Assembly (NCBI RefSeq): GCF_000143535.2
Contig: NC_037320.1
Span: forward strand, 806,001-870,000
DNA from: Botrytis cinerea B05.10
Taxonomy: Eukaryota; Ascomycota; Leotiomycetes; Helotiales; Sclerotiniaceae
DNA: 64,000 nt
Reading direction: 5' to 3'
Below, in pieces: positions 45,110-59,907 of the stretch. The notes below the pieces were generated by a model. The model was not told where the DNA came from. It saw only the letters and a list, made by a program, of their open reading frames with translations, and did no database searches. A program made the translations under genes and the position numbers. The stretch's first letter is position 1. Every line of letters starts with the position of its first letter.

Positions 45110-47478
45110 TTGAGATACAATGATCACCGATACCAAACAGCTCGAAGAGATCGCCAAACTCATTTTCGACAGCACATATTGCAGCGTGTCCTACCCTATC
45201 GGCTGTTTGTCAAAGGAATGAAAATTCGAAAGGGAATCTCGCATTTCAGTTACTCTTTCACAGGCCCAGATAGAAAGATCTTACAATACGAAGGTCGCAT
45301 CCTCCATGGTGAAAGGGATCCAGATGCGCTATCCCATTATAAGCTATCGCCTCTTACTTTTCAGCAAATTCGTGACCACCCAAATTATGGGATCTGGCTT
45401 GCCACTCATCTATTTGCCAATCGAAGTTCAAATGCAATCACTTATTGCAATCGCTTGGGTTTGAATAGTAAGATTGCTTACAAGCAATTTATTAATAACC
45501 CTACGTTTCCAAAAGCGATAGGGTCTGATTTTCAAACTCAAGGTGATAGTAATCGAATTTACAATGAATTTGGATTACTGAAAGTAGAGTTTAAGCTGAA
45601 GGTGGGCAAGCGGCGAAAGCGAATAGGGGTAAAGAAAATGGGGCGCAAGCGACGAAAATGCGGAGGCGAGAGTGAAGGGGGGGACGAGAAGGAAGGGGGA
45701 AGCGAGAGGAGTAGAGCAAGTGGGGGTGGAGTTGTGTGATCGGAATTTGGGGGGAAGTCATTGAGTAATCGAATAGATTTCTTAGGGAGTAATGGTGAGG
45801 AAGGTGAAGAAAGTGATGGGGGTAAAAATTGCGATGGGGGTGAGGGCGGCAGTCAGGATGATTTGTGGAGTGAGAGCTCGGAAAATGATTCGGATGCGGA
45901 AGGTGAAGGAAGGGTAAGGAAGCCACGGGATAAATCGTGGAAAGGGACAAGAAAGGCATTAGGGGGCAAGGGACTAATGAAGTCGCCGATTACATTGGAA
46001 GTAGGGCAAGAAAGTGTTGGCTAAGGAGATAGTTTCCGATTACGTTATAGGAATTTTCTTCTTGGCAGAAAGCATTGGGATTATTAAAAAATGGGAGGGC
46101 TCCCTATTGCAATGGCCCTTTACCAAAAATATGAAATTACGCAAGGTGCTTCCTCACGTTGGGGAGCCGTTCAATGGCCCAGACGGAAAACCAATATATC
46201 ATGCAGGGCGCTTACTCTGCGGGCAATCTGGTTTTCGAATTGAGGAAGCGACTTTAAATCAATGGGCCCGATCAGAATTCAATTTGAAATCTATGAAAAA
46301 ATCGGATGCCTATCAATCAATCATGGTTAAAGCATCACTTGTATGCTGAGAGGGAAAAGGATGATTTGCAATATCGTCGCACCAATACCAATAACTCGAA
46401 AAAAAGTTGCGATACGCCCAGGTGCGCGTAAGAGCATTCGATGTCACGAATCAACTTGATGGCGATGGCGCAATATATCCTAAGGCTATCAATGTGAAGG
46501 ATGGAAAAAAAATTGATGGGGGTAGCGATAAATTGAAGGGCTTTGAGGGCGCTAACGATGTTAAGGAGGGAGGGGGGCTTATAGGGGGATGGATGATATA
46601 TTAGGGGGCGATTGGCTGGTTGATGAGGGATATGAAGGGAATGCGTATCAAGGGAATCTGTTTCAAGAGGGGGAAAATTCTAGGCAGAGAGGGAAAGGGA
46701 GTGGCTCCCTCGCGATATCAGAAAGCCAGAATTTGGGCAATGGAGGCTTAAGAATTGTTGATTTATCAGGGAGAGATTTTCGGGGCCTCACACCTGACTT
46801 TAATTTATCGCCAGTCTGGAATCAGCTGTCCAATGCCGAGCTTTCGGAAATATCAATGAGCTCAGCCTCCGATTTAAATCAACAGCAACCTCTCTATCAA
46901 TTGCAGCCTCCCACAAGCAACTCGATTTCAAATCTCACTAAATTTGGGCTTTCCAATAACTTTACACTAAACCCAAGCTCTTCAAACCCATTTTTGGGCT
47001 TTGATAATACAACGCTATTATATAACAATACGCTCCCATCCATAAATTGATTTAATAAATTAATCGATCAAAACAAAACTGAATCGATATTGCAATATAT
47101 TGAAGATAGAATTTTAATTTTGACTTCTCTGAAAGCAAAGGGGCGATTGATGAAGCGCATGGAGAAGGGAATCTTGGCAGCAGTGAAGAAAGGGCTGCTA
47201 ATATTCTAAGCGAATCGAGGAGTGAGTTACAAAATGTGTGTAAGTACACTGAAGAAACTTTGGAGTCGGAAAATCGCTTCTTAGTACTTAAAGAGAAGCA
47301 CGTCGCAAAACAGATTGGCCGAATGGCGACGATGGGACTTGCGCCTATCATGTTCGAAGGAATCCGCAGCTATTACCTCTATCAACTCGCCAATGTACTG
47401 GGCCTCAAGGTTGCAAAAGAGGCTTTCTCGCTGAATGAAGAGAGTGGGACTTTGATCCGGAGAGGAACGAGGAGGTGA
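45110..47478 (+). pseudogene. decayed gene with two copies of an unrecognised module
   Basis: The first frame (45110-46024) is open except for TGA at 45737-45739 and holds module 1: MKIRKGISHF, FTGPDRK, GRILHGE, NYGIWLATHLFAN. A Lys/Arg-rich and then Gly/Glu/Asp-rich linker follows. In the next frame (about 46005-46349) module 2 repeats the pattern: MKLRKVLPHV, FNGPDGK, GRLLCGQ. A further frame change then gives WLKHHLYAEREKDD. Later pieces (46589-47050, then a +1 frame to 47478) carry an Asn/Ser-rich region and a helical C-terminus (MCKYTEETLESENRFLVLKE). At least four frame changes and two stops are needed. Some breaks could be introns, but none has convincing sites. The product is unknown. 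Confidence 0.6.
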
Positions 47479-47489
47479 AGGAGGAGGAT

Positions 47490-47731
47490 TTCGCCGGCCG
47501 CTGGCAGGACTAGCACGAGGACGATCAAACCGTACGCATCGAATTCCATGATCTCTCTGTTTGCATTTCCCAGAACTGTCACCAAAATGCCCCTCCACGC
47601 GACAATAATCAGGAAAAGGGGTCAATCCCCGACGACGACATTCCCCGCATGATCCCTCGACCAAAATCCCCCGACTTTGTGTCAAAAGACCATTTATGTA
47701 CGAAGCCGCATCGATCTAATCTGAGCAGGTG
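47490..47731 (-). CDS. Cys-rich exon resembling DUF3716
   Basis: After a TTAG acceptor-like site at about 47732, the minus strand reads IDAASYINGLLTQSRGILVE and then SCGECRRRGLTPFPDYC, followed by GKCKQRDHGIRCVRF. Spacing of C-x2-C, a later C and C-x(n)-C resembles the short Cys-rich DUF3716 domain of fungal proteins. The left boundary is arbitrary because the frame runs on into the antisense of the decayed gene. No start codon is in this exon, so it is partial or relic. Assignment is tentative. Confidence 0.4.
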
Positions 47732-49554
47732 TAATCCGATTTCATACGAAAGGCACAGGATTTCCTAGTATAGCTAAGATAGCAAGTTGAAAAGCATTGT
47801 AACAATAGAATACAAGCTCTCTTCCACCAATATTGGAAGAACAGGATTTTGATTGACCCAAATCAATGTATTTGCCGCATCGTAAAGTTGAAGAGCTTTA
47901 TTTCATTTAAAAAATTAGCATGTTACATACAATACCAGTTTGCAGCAAGTGTGAAGTAAATTTCAATACGATCAACTGCTCCCTTTGCAGAGACAGGACA
48001 TACATTTTCGGGTGTTTGGCAATTTCGATTTTCCACCATGTCAAAGCCGTTGATACAATTCCGAAGTAAGATAGATATATTAGCCGAATCGATCAAACGA
48101 AATAGCTATTTCGTCACTGACGAAAATATATATCATAATCGTAATGTATGTAATAAAATTTGCATGGGGATTTATATGGAATTTCTTTTCGTCGAAAATA
48201 TCAATAACTTTGCCACCACAGGACACTTCGTAGAAAAGAGAAAGTTAAGCCGATGTTACAACACATGACTACCGAAAAACATAATCATATCACGTGTTTT
48301 CCCACACACACTCGAAGTGGGATGTAGTCACCTATATAGAAAAGGAACCCCTCTTTATATAAAGAGGGAAGATAGAATAATACTACCTTTATATCCTATA
48401 TGATTTTTGTATATACGCCTCCTTACGAAGTCTGTCCAACAATTATTCAAATCTTACAAATTATAACTTATAGATTATATCACTAGATCAATCATGCTAA
48501 TCAATCGACCAGCAATTCATTTATATATTCACTCCTCTATCTCATCCATTATTTATCATTCCTTCCCCCTTCACTTTCTCATTCCTTCCACCCTCCCTAT
48601 CTCGTTCATTCACCCCCCTAACCCATTTATCATTCCCTTCCCTTCCCACTCAAAACTAAGAAGAACTTGTTATAAAACCCTATTATAGCATCCAAATCAC
48701 TCACTACATCTTCCCCTCCCATCCCTCATTCCAATCCCTTACACCCCACTGCACCTCAAAACCAATATCCCATATCCCATATCCCATCCCTTCTCATCCC
48801 TTCCCTTCCCTCCTTCCCCCCTTCAACAACATCAATCTCCCTCTCCCTCTCCCTCTCCCTCTCCCTCTCCCTCTCCCTCTCCCTCTCCCTCTCCCTCTCC
48901 CTCTCCCTCTCCCTCTCCCTCTCCCTCTCCCTCTCCCTCTCCCTCTCCCTCTCCCTCTCCTCTCCCTCTCCCTCTCCCTCTCCCTCTCCCTCTCCCTCTC
49001 CCTCTCCCTCTCCCTCTCCCTCTCCCTCTCCCTCTCCCTCTCCCTCTCCCTCTCTTCTTTATACCCACTACCACTATTATTAGCATTACCACTATCATTC
49101 ATCACTCTTTCCATCACTCTTTCCATCACTTATCCCAATCTCAACATTAATCAATCCTTACAGCTCCTTCAATTTTATCCCCTTGTATCATTTTGCCAAA
49201 GATAGATTTCCTCCATTTTTATATTCCTTCCATTCCAAAAAACCATTTCAACTCCTCATTCACATCACCCTATTCCGAATTCTTACAACAGTCAAACATC
49301 ATTCCATTTACACTCTCCAACTCACCTATCATCCTAAATCCCAAATCCCAAATCCCCTCTAACATTCCATACCTCCCTCATCTTTCACTTTTTCAAAAAC
49401 AAAGCAAAAAAACAAACAAACAACAACAGTCTCCATTGTTAACCTTCATAATGAACAACATTATATTGATATCGTATTTGCTTGCTTGCAACGCTAAAAC
49501 TATTTTTCATAACTGACCCTTTTATTTTCAACCCCACATTGCCTTCAGACTAAT
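47732..49554. other. intergenic, AT-rich then CT-rich
   Basis: AT-rich unique sequence runs to about 48500. Pyrimidine-rich sequence on the + strand containing the hexanucleotide array runs from there to the 3' end of phosphoglucomutase. No gene is supported. Confidence 0.6.
48835..49054. repeat. (CTCCCT)n hexanucleotide array, ~220 bp
   Basis: About 36 CTCCCT units run in tandem with one phase slip near 48957-48962. The minus strand is pure purine (GGGAGA)n. Frames through it encode artefactual Arg/Glu or Gly/Arg repeats. Confidence 0.98.
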
Positions 49555-52833
<3,279 letters not shown>

Positions 52834-53678
52834 TCACTTCGCAACAGGTACTGGTTGAAAAACCCTCTCCTTCCAATATCGTGCCTCATCAATACTCTCC
52901 AAGATATCTTCTCTCCCTCGATGTTTCCCCTGTTTCTTTGGTTGATCCACCAAGACTCGTAGATCGCACCAACGCTTGGCAGCTTCTTTAATACTGCTCA
53001 CGTCCAAGATTCGATAATGCAGATGCTCGATTACTTGTTTGTAGGGTCCTTTGCTCAAGAATGCTTTGTCCGCATGAACACTATTTCCAGCGAGTAATGC
53101 GCGACGGGGTTCGGGAACCCATGATTTGATGTACTGGAGGAGAGATTCGGCAGCTTCCGTGGGAGTGGTGGTCGAGGAGAGAACTTCGGAGGTCAAGCCA
53201 GTGGAGGCGTGGGTTGTGGTACACCATTCGTCCTGTAGGTTGAGATTGTAAGTATAATGTGAGACCTTCAATGAATGAAAATGAAGATATTATAAGAGAA
53301 AAAGAGATGTGCAAGCTTGCAAATCCGAGTTAGAAGAAATGAAGAGGGTACAGACCATTTTATCCATCGTCTCTTGATCCTGATGAATCACAGCATTCCA
53401 GCCTTTCTCATCCATCACCTCCAAATTTCCATTTGTAATCACACATGAGATTTCAATAATGACATCGTTTTCAACATCCAGTCCTGTCATCTATATGATG
53501 TGCCATTGTTAGCCCGCAAGCTTGAACATATCATATCGCTCAACTTTTGATCCAATGCGGACATTGGAATTGAGATATCAATAGAGGAATGGATGGATAA
53601 TGGAGGGGTAATAATGAAGAAATAAAATACCTCACAATCAATCCAAACCAATGGATGACTGGTGCTTACTTCCTCCAT
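52834..53678 (-). CDS. REX2: oligoribonuclease (DEDD 3'-5' exonuclease)
   Basis: Exons 53631-53678, 53356-53490 and 52834-53232 give 193 residues, typical of the family. Introns are 140 bp (GTATTT...TATAG) and 123 bp (GTCTGT...CTACAG), both phase 0. The splice after exon 1 builds the first exonuclease motif, WIDCEMTGLD, with catalytic Asp14 and Glu16. Motif II is GNSVHADKAFL. Motif III is HYRILDVSSIKE, followed by AKRW. Oligoribonucleases degrade 2-5-nt RNA oligomers left by other nucleases; fungal homologues act largely in mitochondria. No clear presequence precedes residue 1, although a longer upstream start cannot be excluded. Confidence 0.95.
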
Positions 53679-54768
53679 CTTTATGGACGATACGCAGCTT
53701 GAGTGCTTATATCAGAATCCGACACCAAACTCAACAATTGAGAATCACAAGTATCAAGTGCCCGAATTGAATGGAGACAATGTCGATGAATGAACGAACG
53801 AATGGAAGAAATCAAAAGAAAACACATCCAACAATCTAATCTCACAAAACCAACCCCAAAATTCTCACATCGTACCTGCTCATCTAATCTCATCCCATGG
53901 TGAAAATCCTCGCAAACAACCCCGCTATCAGGCGTCTAACAGTATTGATTGATTCGAGTGATACATACCCTCCAGGTTCTCAGCTTCAGACATGCAACAC
54001 AAGTTTCCAGATCACGTGAGCTTACTCATCTTGGTGGAATCAGGGTGTCGGTGTGAGCCGATGTTCATCCGAGCGTCGCGATGTTTCTGATGTGCAATAT
54101 TGTTTGCCGATGGGTATGAACACGTGGATGGGATGATTTGATTGATTTGATTTGTTGAGAAGGAGATTGGATTGGATTGGCTATTCTTGACTCTACTTGA
54201 CTCGAATCAAAATCTTGATATCAAGATTGATGAAGTATTCAGACATACAACAACGAACAGCTCCATCCAGTCAAACCATATGCCAAGATGTAGGTCTGCT
54301 CCATGACACATTCAGTATAAGCATACCATCATCCACTCATCCACATTGGCCTAGATCATCAAGCATGGCACCGTCGCAACATTGATTCATACTGGGTACT
54401 TACTCCGAAGAATCACCAGTTCTCGGATTCCTTGCATTCAAAGTTCAGAAAAGGCAATTGTCCCATGTACCAAACAGTTCACCAGGTTCTGCCTATTTCT
54501 TAATCTATAATATGTGCATTACATAAGAAACACGGGACCAACAGTTGGACTGGTGGATTGACTAGTTGGACAATATCCTCATGTACTTAGTAGGTACTTG
54601 TAAAGGAGCTGTTGGGTATTTCTACGGATATGGCAAGATGATTAAGGGTGAGCGATAGCGCTAGTACTGGCTTCCATCTCCTTATAATGATCTTTTGAAA
54701 CTTTCTCTTCGGAAACCCTTTTCTGTTATTCACATTATTTTCTGTTCACCCTAGCTCAAAAGCTCAAG
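53679..54768. promoter_or_regulatory. divergent upstream region of REX2 and the 54769 gene
   Basis: This 1.1-kb unique region separates two divergent starts. A CT-rich stretch with TTTTCTGTTATTCAC lies 30-60 bp before the ATG at 54769. No other gene is supported. Confidence 0.4.
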
Positions 54769-56045
54769 ATGTCTCTCAAAGGCAAGGAGGTTGAGTTGTC
54801 GCGCGAAGTACACTTAATTCTACGCAGAAATCTTCGGATGTCGCCCCAGGATAGAGCATTATACGAGCGTGTTGCAACGTTGAAAGATCCCACATCAATC
54901 GCTCGCGCAGAGAAGAATCAGTTAGATGGGCTTCCACCTCCAGATGAAGAAGATAGACTTTGTGTGGAAAAGGTTGGCTTAGCTATGGCGGAGCTGAAGG
55001 ACAAAGTGGCAGTCAGCCACGTTACCCTTACTCAGGAAGAGGCTGATATCATCTTATTTGGCGCTACGTGGGAACTAGATAATCCAGCCAGTGGCAAAAG
55101 ATATCTTCTGTGGTCTATGGACCTTGTGGAGGCAGAACGGCAGCTTGTCGAAAAAGTACAGACGTCCTTGGGTAATCCTTATGACAACGCGATCAAGCGC
55201 CTTGCCGGAAAACGATGGGATGAACTAAGACAACTCGATCAGCCAGCCAGGGAGCAACGGCGTGAGCAGAAAGCACAGGAAATGCGTGCCGCGTTTGCCG
55301 CGCAAAGGGAAGCTGGTCGGCCGAGATGGGTGCAGGAAATGCTTGCCGCGAAGCTAGCTCATTGGGGGTTTGTTATCTTTCGGACAGATTATCGTGAAGG
55401 TAAAGATAAGAAATGGCATGTCTTCAAAGGCGTTTACAGAATGACCGCAGCTATTGTGCTACGTGACTGTTGGAACAAAGCAAACACCCTGGTTACGACA
55501 CAGAAATCTTTTCTTGTTTCTGATCCAAAACTGGACGGGGCGAGCCTGGACACATTACGAGAAAGATTCAAGAGAATGAGGGAAAATGACGAGATTCCTA
55601 GTGGGAGAGCAACGGATTGCTTTCTAGTGGTAGATGAGGCGGTTCTTGACCACAATGTGATATCAACGAAGACTCTTTACAAACCTAAAAGTCCCGGGGA
55701 AGCGGATCCCTGGGATACTACACTGTCTTTAAGAGCTGTAGATCCGGATTATAACAACACAGATACATTGAATTTCGAAGGATACATTACGATTCCTCTT
55801 CCTAAGGTCTTTGACTGGTTGTACTACTGTTTCATGCCCAAAAGTAAGTATTGGAAAACGCGATATCTGATCACTAAGGGAGGTCCTGCGGAGGTGATGG
55901 TCTGTACTCCTTTCACATCCCGCACTCTTTGCATTATTAGAAATTATTATACTGTTGTGGTTCATTATGTGCTAACAGCGATATTTAGGACCCTGACGCG
56001 CCATATCCAGCCTATCGTTCAGGTATGGAATCACTTTTACCATAA
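54769..56045 (+). CDS. conserved hypothetical protein
   Basis: I prefer exons 54769-55893 and 55989-56045, 393 residues, with a 95-bp intron (GAG/GTGATG...GTGCTAACAG...TTTAG). The second exon then ends DPDAPYPAYRSGMESLLP. Without splicing, the frame ends at 56049 as a 426-residue protein whose last 50 residues look like translated intron. Residues 1-200 are charged and helical (LGNPYDNAIKRLAGKRWDEL). Around 205-235 is WGFVIFRTDYREGKDKKWHV, a pattern I associate with uncharacterised fungal families. No catalytic motif, signal peptide or membrane segment was seen. Function unknown. Confidence 0.7.
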
Positions 56046-56485
56046 ATGAATGGTATGATCGAACGATATCTGTCCATAATTGCAGTCTAGAATTGTAAAG
56101 ACACATTATAAGAAATTGGTTCTTGCTCATGTTTTTCTTATTTACAATCATGCAAGATAATTCGATTTCTTGCGGCGATTTGTTCATGATGGTCCATATG
56201 ACCGTGAGTCGTTCCTGAAATTAAACCAGAAGGTATTCAAGTCATTATTCAATTCATAATTTGGATTCATTTCAATTAAAATGCCATTGTAAAGAGCCAT
56301 TATTAGTACGGTGTACAAGCTGGTGCGATGCCCAGCGGACTAGGAAATAAGAAAATTATATCGGCGAATATAACCGCACATATCATTTTCGAGGGGACAA
56401 CTATTATAAGTACCCCACAATACTTTACACTCACCGCAAGGTGATATTCCAATACACCCGGCTTAAGGGATCACTTACAAATTCT
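56046..56485. other. intergenic, no gene seen
   Basis: Unique sequence between the 3' ends of two convergent loci. Confidence 0.5.
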
Positions 56486-57000
56486 TTAAGAAGCACACTC
56501 GCCGAACGCCGTTTGACAACCCGATCCAACGTCACAATATGTACCGCAAAAGTCGGAAGTGTTACCGCAATATCCACTTTCACTACAGCATTTTGGAGAC
56601 TCGCAGGTATATCCTGTACCGGTATAGATTAGTAACAGCTTACAGTAATGGTCATGGGTGTGTGAAACACCTAAAATATTCTAGAGAAGGAAAAAGTCTT
56701 TTTTAGTTCGCTTACCACTATCACCACCGCATGAGCCATCAGGTGAGAGAGTGACGGTTGGCAATGCCGCAATAGTCGTCGTAGCCGTATCGGACGCAGA
56801 TGAAAACGTTGCAGACGCACTGTGCAGCTGTCAAATAGTGAATGACACCCCACGCCACAGAAGTCAGTCGTCGAACCACAGTTTCCATATTCCGAGCAGC
56901 AATCTCCAAGTGAGCTACCTTCACATGTGTAGTTTGTATTATTGGCACCGCACAAACAATTGGGTAAGATGCCGGAAGTTGCATCCCTATACTAAAGTGC
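56486..57000 (-). pseudogene. two CBM18 (hevein-like) chitin-binding modules, frameshifted
   Basis: The first module (about 57000-56833) reads CLCGANNTNYTCEGSSLGDC, then CSEYGNCGSTTDFC. A Ser/Thr-rich linker (SASATFSSASDTATTT) follows in a different frame, so one base is missing near 56825. The second module starts SPDGSCGGDSG, is split by a 102-bp intron (56614-56715, GTAAGC...TACAG, branch TTACTAATC), and continues YTCESPKCCSESGYCG to a stop at 56486. CBM18 cysteine spacing is preserved in both. The upstream boundary is unclear; a TAG acceptor-like site near 56995 suggests another intron. It probably belonged with the LysM exons just upstream (57169-57872) as one secreted chitin-binding protein. 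Confidence 0.7.
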
Positions 57001-57168
57001 TGTCGCAATGTCCAGTTCCCACTACAGCTCGGAGCCTCAAAGATGTGTCGTGGATTGGCGCAGATCACGTACCGCAGTCCCTATTACATGAACCGTTGAG
57101 TGAGAATTTCAGGATTGGCTAACTACAATCTACAATTACAAGCTACATAAATCCTCTAACATGTTTAT

Positions 57169-57872
57169 CTAATCGCCGGCAGTGCCATTCAACTGAGCTG
57201 TGCCTTCTCTAATACAATAGCGATAGCCTGGAGCAAACGAACACGAACTGACATTCTTCGGATCCCATGTGAGTGAAGGATTCCACGCGATTAAATCATC
57301 TATATTAACTATTTACACCAGAAAATCACGTTAGTAAGACATACATATATGTTGCAATTTCGACGGGGTAGAAATTTACCACCAAGGTGACAATATGAAC
57401 CGATTCCATCGTGGCTACCACAGGAAAGAAAACAAAACTTACTACCATAAAAATAACATATAAATCCACATTTGTTTATAGTATTCGACTTGCTCTCGAA
57501 ATGCCGCGCGTATTTTCCACAGGACTCAGAAGTACCAGGGGCGAGTGGAAGATTTTTCACTGATGTATATTTGGGCTTGTACGCGCGAGTTTTTGTAGCA
57601 GTGCCGACAGCTGGCCATGTGAATGGCGTAGTGGTTGAATATGTAGTCACGAAACAGCTGGCTGGAGCGAAGAGTTCGGAACAGGGATGTCTTGTTTTGG
57701 AGGTTGGGGATGCGGATATAGTGATGGAGTTGGGGTTGGAGAGATATGTGGCTGTGGTTGTGGTTGTGGTTGTGATTGTGGTTGTGATGGTGGTTGTGAT
57801 GGTAGAACCTATTGGGGGGTTTTGAGGTGGAGATGCGAACATGGAAAGGAGATCTGGGAGGAAAACATAATA
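57169..57872 (-). pseudogene. LysM-domain exons of a secreted chitin-binding protein
   Basis: Exon 57443-57872 encodes a Thr-rich linker (TITTTITTTITTTTTTTAT) and the first half of a LysM domain (SESCGKYARHF, NKCGFICYFYG). A 134-bp intron (57309-57442, GTAAGT...AAATAG, branch TACTAACG) joins it to 57169-57308, which completes the domain: INIDDLIAWNPSL then CSFAPGYRYCI. The frame stops at 57169. LysM domains bind chitin; secreted fungal versions can shield hyphae or mask chitin from hosts. A signal-peptide exon was not secured: a candidate near 58005-57955 has an in-frame TGA. Together with the broken CBM18 modules downstream, the locus looks decayed. Confidence 0.65.
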
Positions 57873-57959
57873 CTGAGAAGTTTTTTAGTTAACTTAAATC
57901 CACTGGATTTCTTAATGTGTAACGATTTTGTATGAGTTCTTATGAAAAACGATAGAAGC

Positions 57960-59003
57960 TTGAACTCACCCAAATACACAGAAAGCTAATCATGATGAAC
58001 AAAACAAAGATATCAATGTTTTGTTTGAATGGACTTAAAATAAATAAAAAAAAGCCCGTTCTTTAATAACAAACTTACAAAATCCCAGGAACTTGGGTCG
58101 TCCTATTTTGTTTTGAGACTTGTCCGCACAAAACACGCTGTAGCCTTCGGTGACGGCTCAAATCGTGCTTAGACTCGGAGTATGCGATTGCTATTAGCTT
58201 AGTGCTCGCTTAGAGCTCTCTGTGCCGCATCTTTACTTCGAAGCTCAGGGGTTTGAGCAATCGCCGACTTTTGCTGAGGTCATAGTGGTAGGATGGGTAG
58301 ATTTGGTTTGGGATATGTGATGGTGTGATTTTGGTTGGTTGTGGAATGGGGGAGGTGGAGATAATTGGTGAAGTGGGTTTATGAAGGAGTTTATATCCAG
58401 GGAACTATTTCTCAAGTAATATTTTGGTGATGAAAGGAATCCCAAGAAGTTTTCGTTGGAGGTTTTTTCTCGCATTCTAAGACTCAATCAAGATACCCAA
58501 TTCTGGTCCAAATCACATTAGAATATCTACTGAGCGATCTTGCTTAGCTTTTTTGTTATCCATCTTCTTCTTCACCCTCCACTCACTCTTACGAGCTTTT
58601 TACTCCTTTTTGTAGAAGTTGACAGTTTCGTCATTACTTTCTGCGCTGCCTGTAGTCAATATTCTGATTTTTTCACTCTTTATGGCGATTTTTTCGCTAC
58701 AAGAGCTATCATCCTCCCTCTTATTACTCTCCATCATCCCATACCGCTTCTTTGAGCCACTTTATTCCTCTTATTTCACTTCATGTACCTTGCAGTCTAG
58801 CTCCCGGAAAAAATCAACATAAATCCAACACACATATACCTCTTACCATCGTATCACATCAAAGAGTTCACCCATGTGGTATCTTTAAAACAAGCAAGAA
58901 TACATACTACACTCATTCCCCGAAACCCTTTGCTTCTATAGAGCCACGCAACCATGTCAAATAAATAGTACTACCACACAAAGTTTCTGAATCAACGCAG
59001 TCA
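57960..59003. other. intergenic, no gene seen
   Basis: AT-rich unique sequence. A hydrophobic frame near 57955-58005 (-) might be a lost signal peptide of the LysM locus. Other frames are unconvincing. Confidence 0.45.
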
Positions 59004-59420
59004 TCAAATTAGCTGCATGATTTTCCCTTCACGGTTTTTCAACTTGACGATTCGATTGTGGGTTTGATACTTTAGATCGCGTTGACGTGGTAGCTCAAAT
59101 AAACTCGTGGGTCTAGCATTCACAATCTTGGGCAGCAATACCTGTGATTGTATTTTCTCTGGGGCTGGAGAGTCGCTCTTCTCTCTATTCTCATCTGGAA
59201 CTGGAGGCACTCCACACAACCAGAATACTCTGATGCTGAGATCGGACTGAAAATTTTATCGCTAGCTTGTTCAGCGAACCCTGCCTGATCTTGGGATCTT
59301 TCTCCCTATCGGTCTCTTGGTATCAATAAGCCTTCTGCGTGGACTCGAGTCCATGTTCATGAATGAGGTAGCAAATTCTAGTTGCTTGTTTGAGAATCAG
59401 AGACAGGAAATCCAATGTGT
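59004..59420 (-). pseudogene. possible small gene relic
   Basis: Three minus-strand frames join into a protein-like series: MDSSPRRRLIDTKRPIGRK, then QAGFAEQASDKIFSPISASE, then VPPVPDENREKSDSPAPEK up to KNREGKIMQLI and a stop at 59004. Frame changes lie near 59290 and 59220 without good splice sites. Composition (Lys, Pro, Glu) is gene-like, but I recognise no family. Confidence 0.3.
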
Positions 59421-59907
59421 TGTGGAATGCCATTATAACACCTATATAATCGATGAGGTAAAACGAGGCTTGTGACTAGGCAACTTGAGGTCGATACAGA
59501 GGACCTTTTATTTCACTCAAGTCCCAGGACTGTGGCTTGTTTAGTGGAAAAATTTGACTTTCTAGTACTCGATCTATCTGGTTTCGATTTATAAATATCA
59601 GACCGGATTTTTGACGATTTTTAAGGACTAGATCATGATACCCGAAATAACAACACGACTTAAATATACTTGTAAAGCACAATTAATCGAGGTACAATAA
59701 CAAGTCAAAGTTATTAGAAGCGCAAAATGCCATTCATTATCAATACTCCTAATTACCGACTATGCCACCCATATACCCATCCATTAAACTACTCCAATAT
59801 GCATCCTTTACTAATTGCAGTTCCAATCCCGTTCAATTCCCAACTCCACAATGTATTCATAAACCGACCTGCGGTTTTCTATTTTATTTTATTCCCTTTA
59901 TTTTCCC
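59421..59907. other. intergenic, no gene seen
   Basis: A 68-codon minus-strand frame at 59476-59682 is unassigned. The rest is the 3' flank of the gene to the right. Confidence 0.45.

Noticed and set aside
48794..49129. Arg/Glu and Arg/Gly repeat frames
   Set aside because: They are translations of the CTCCCT microsatellite.
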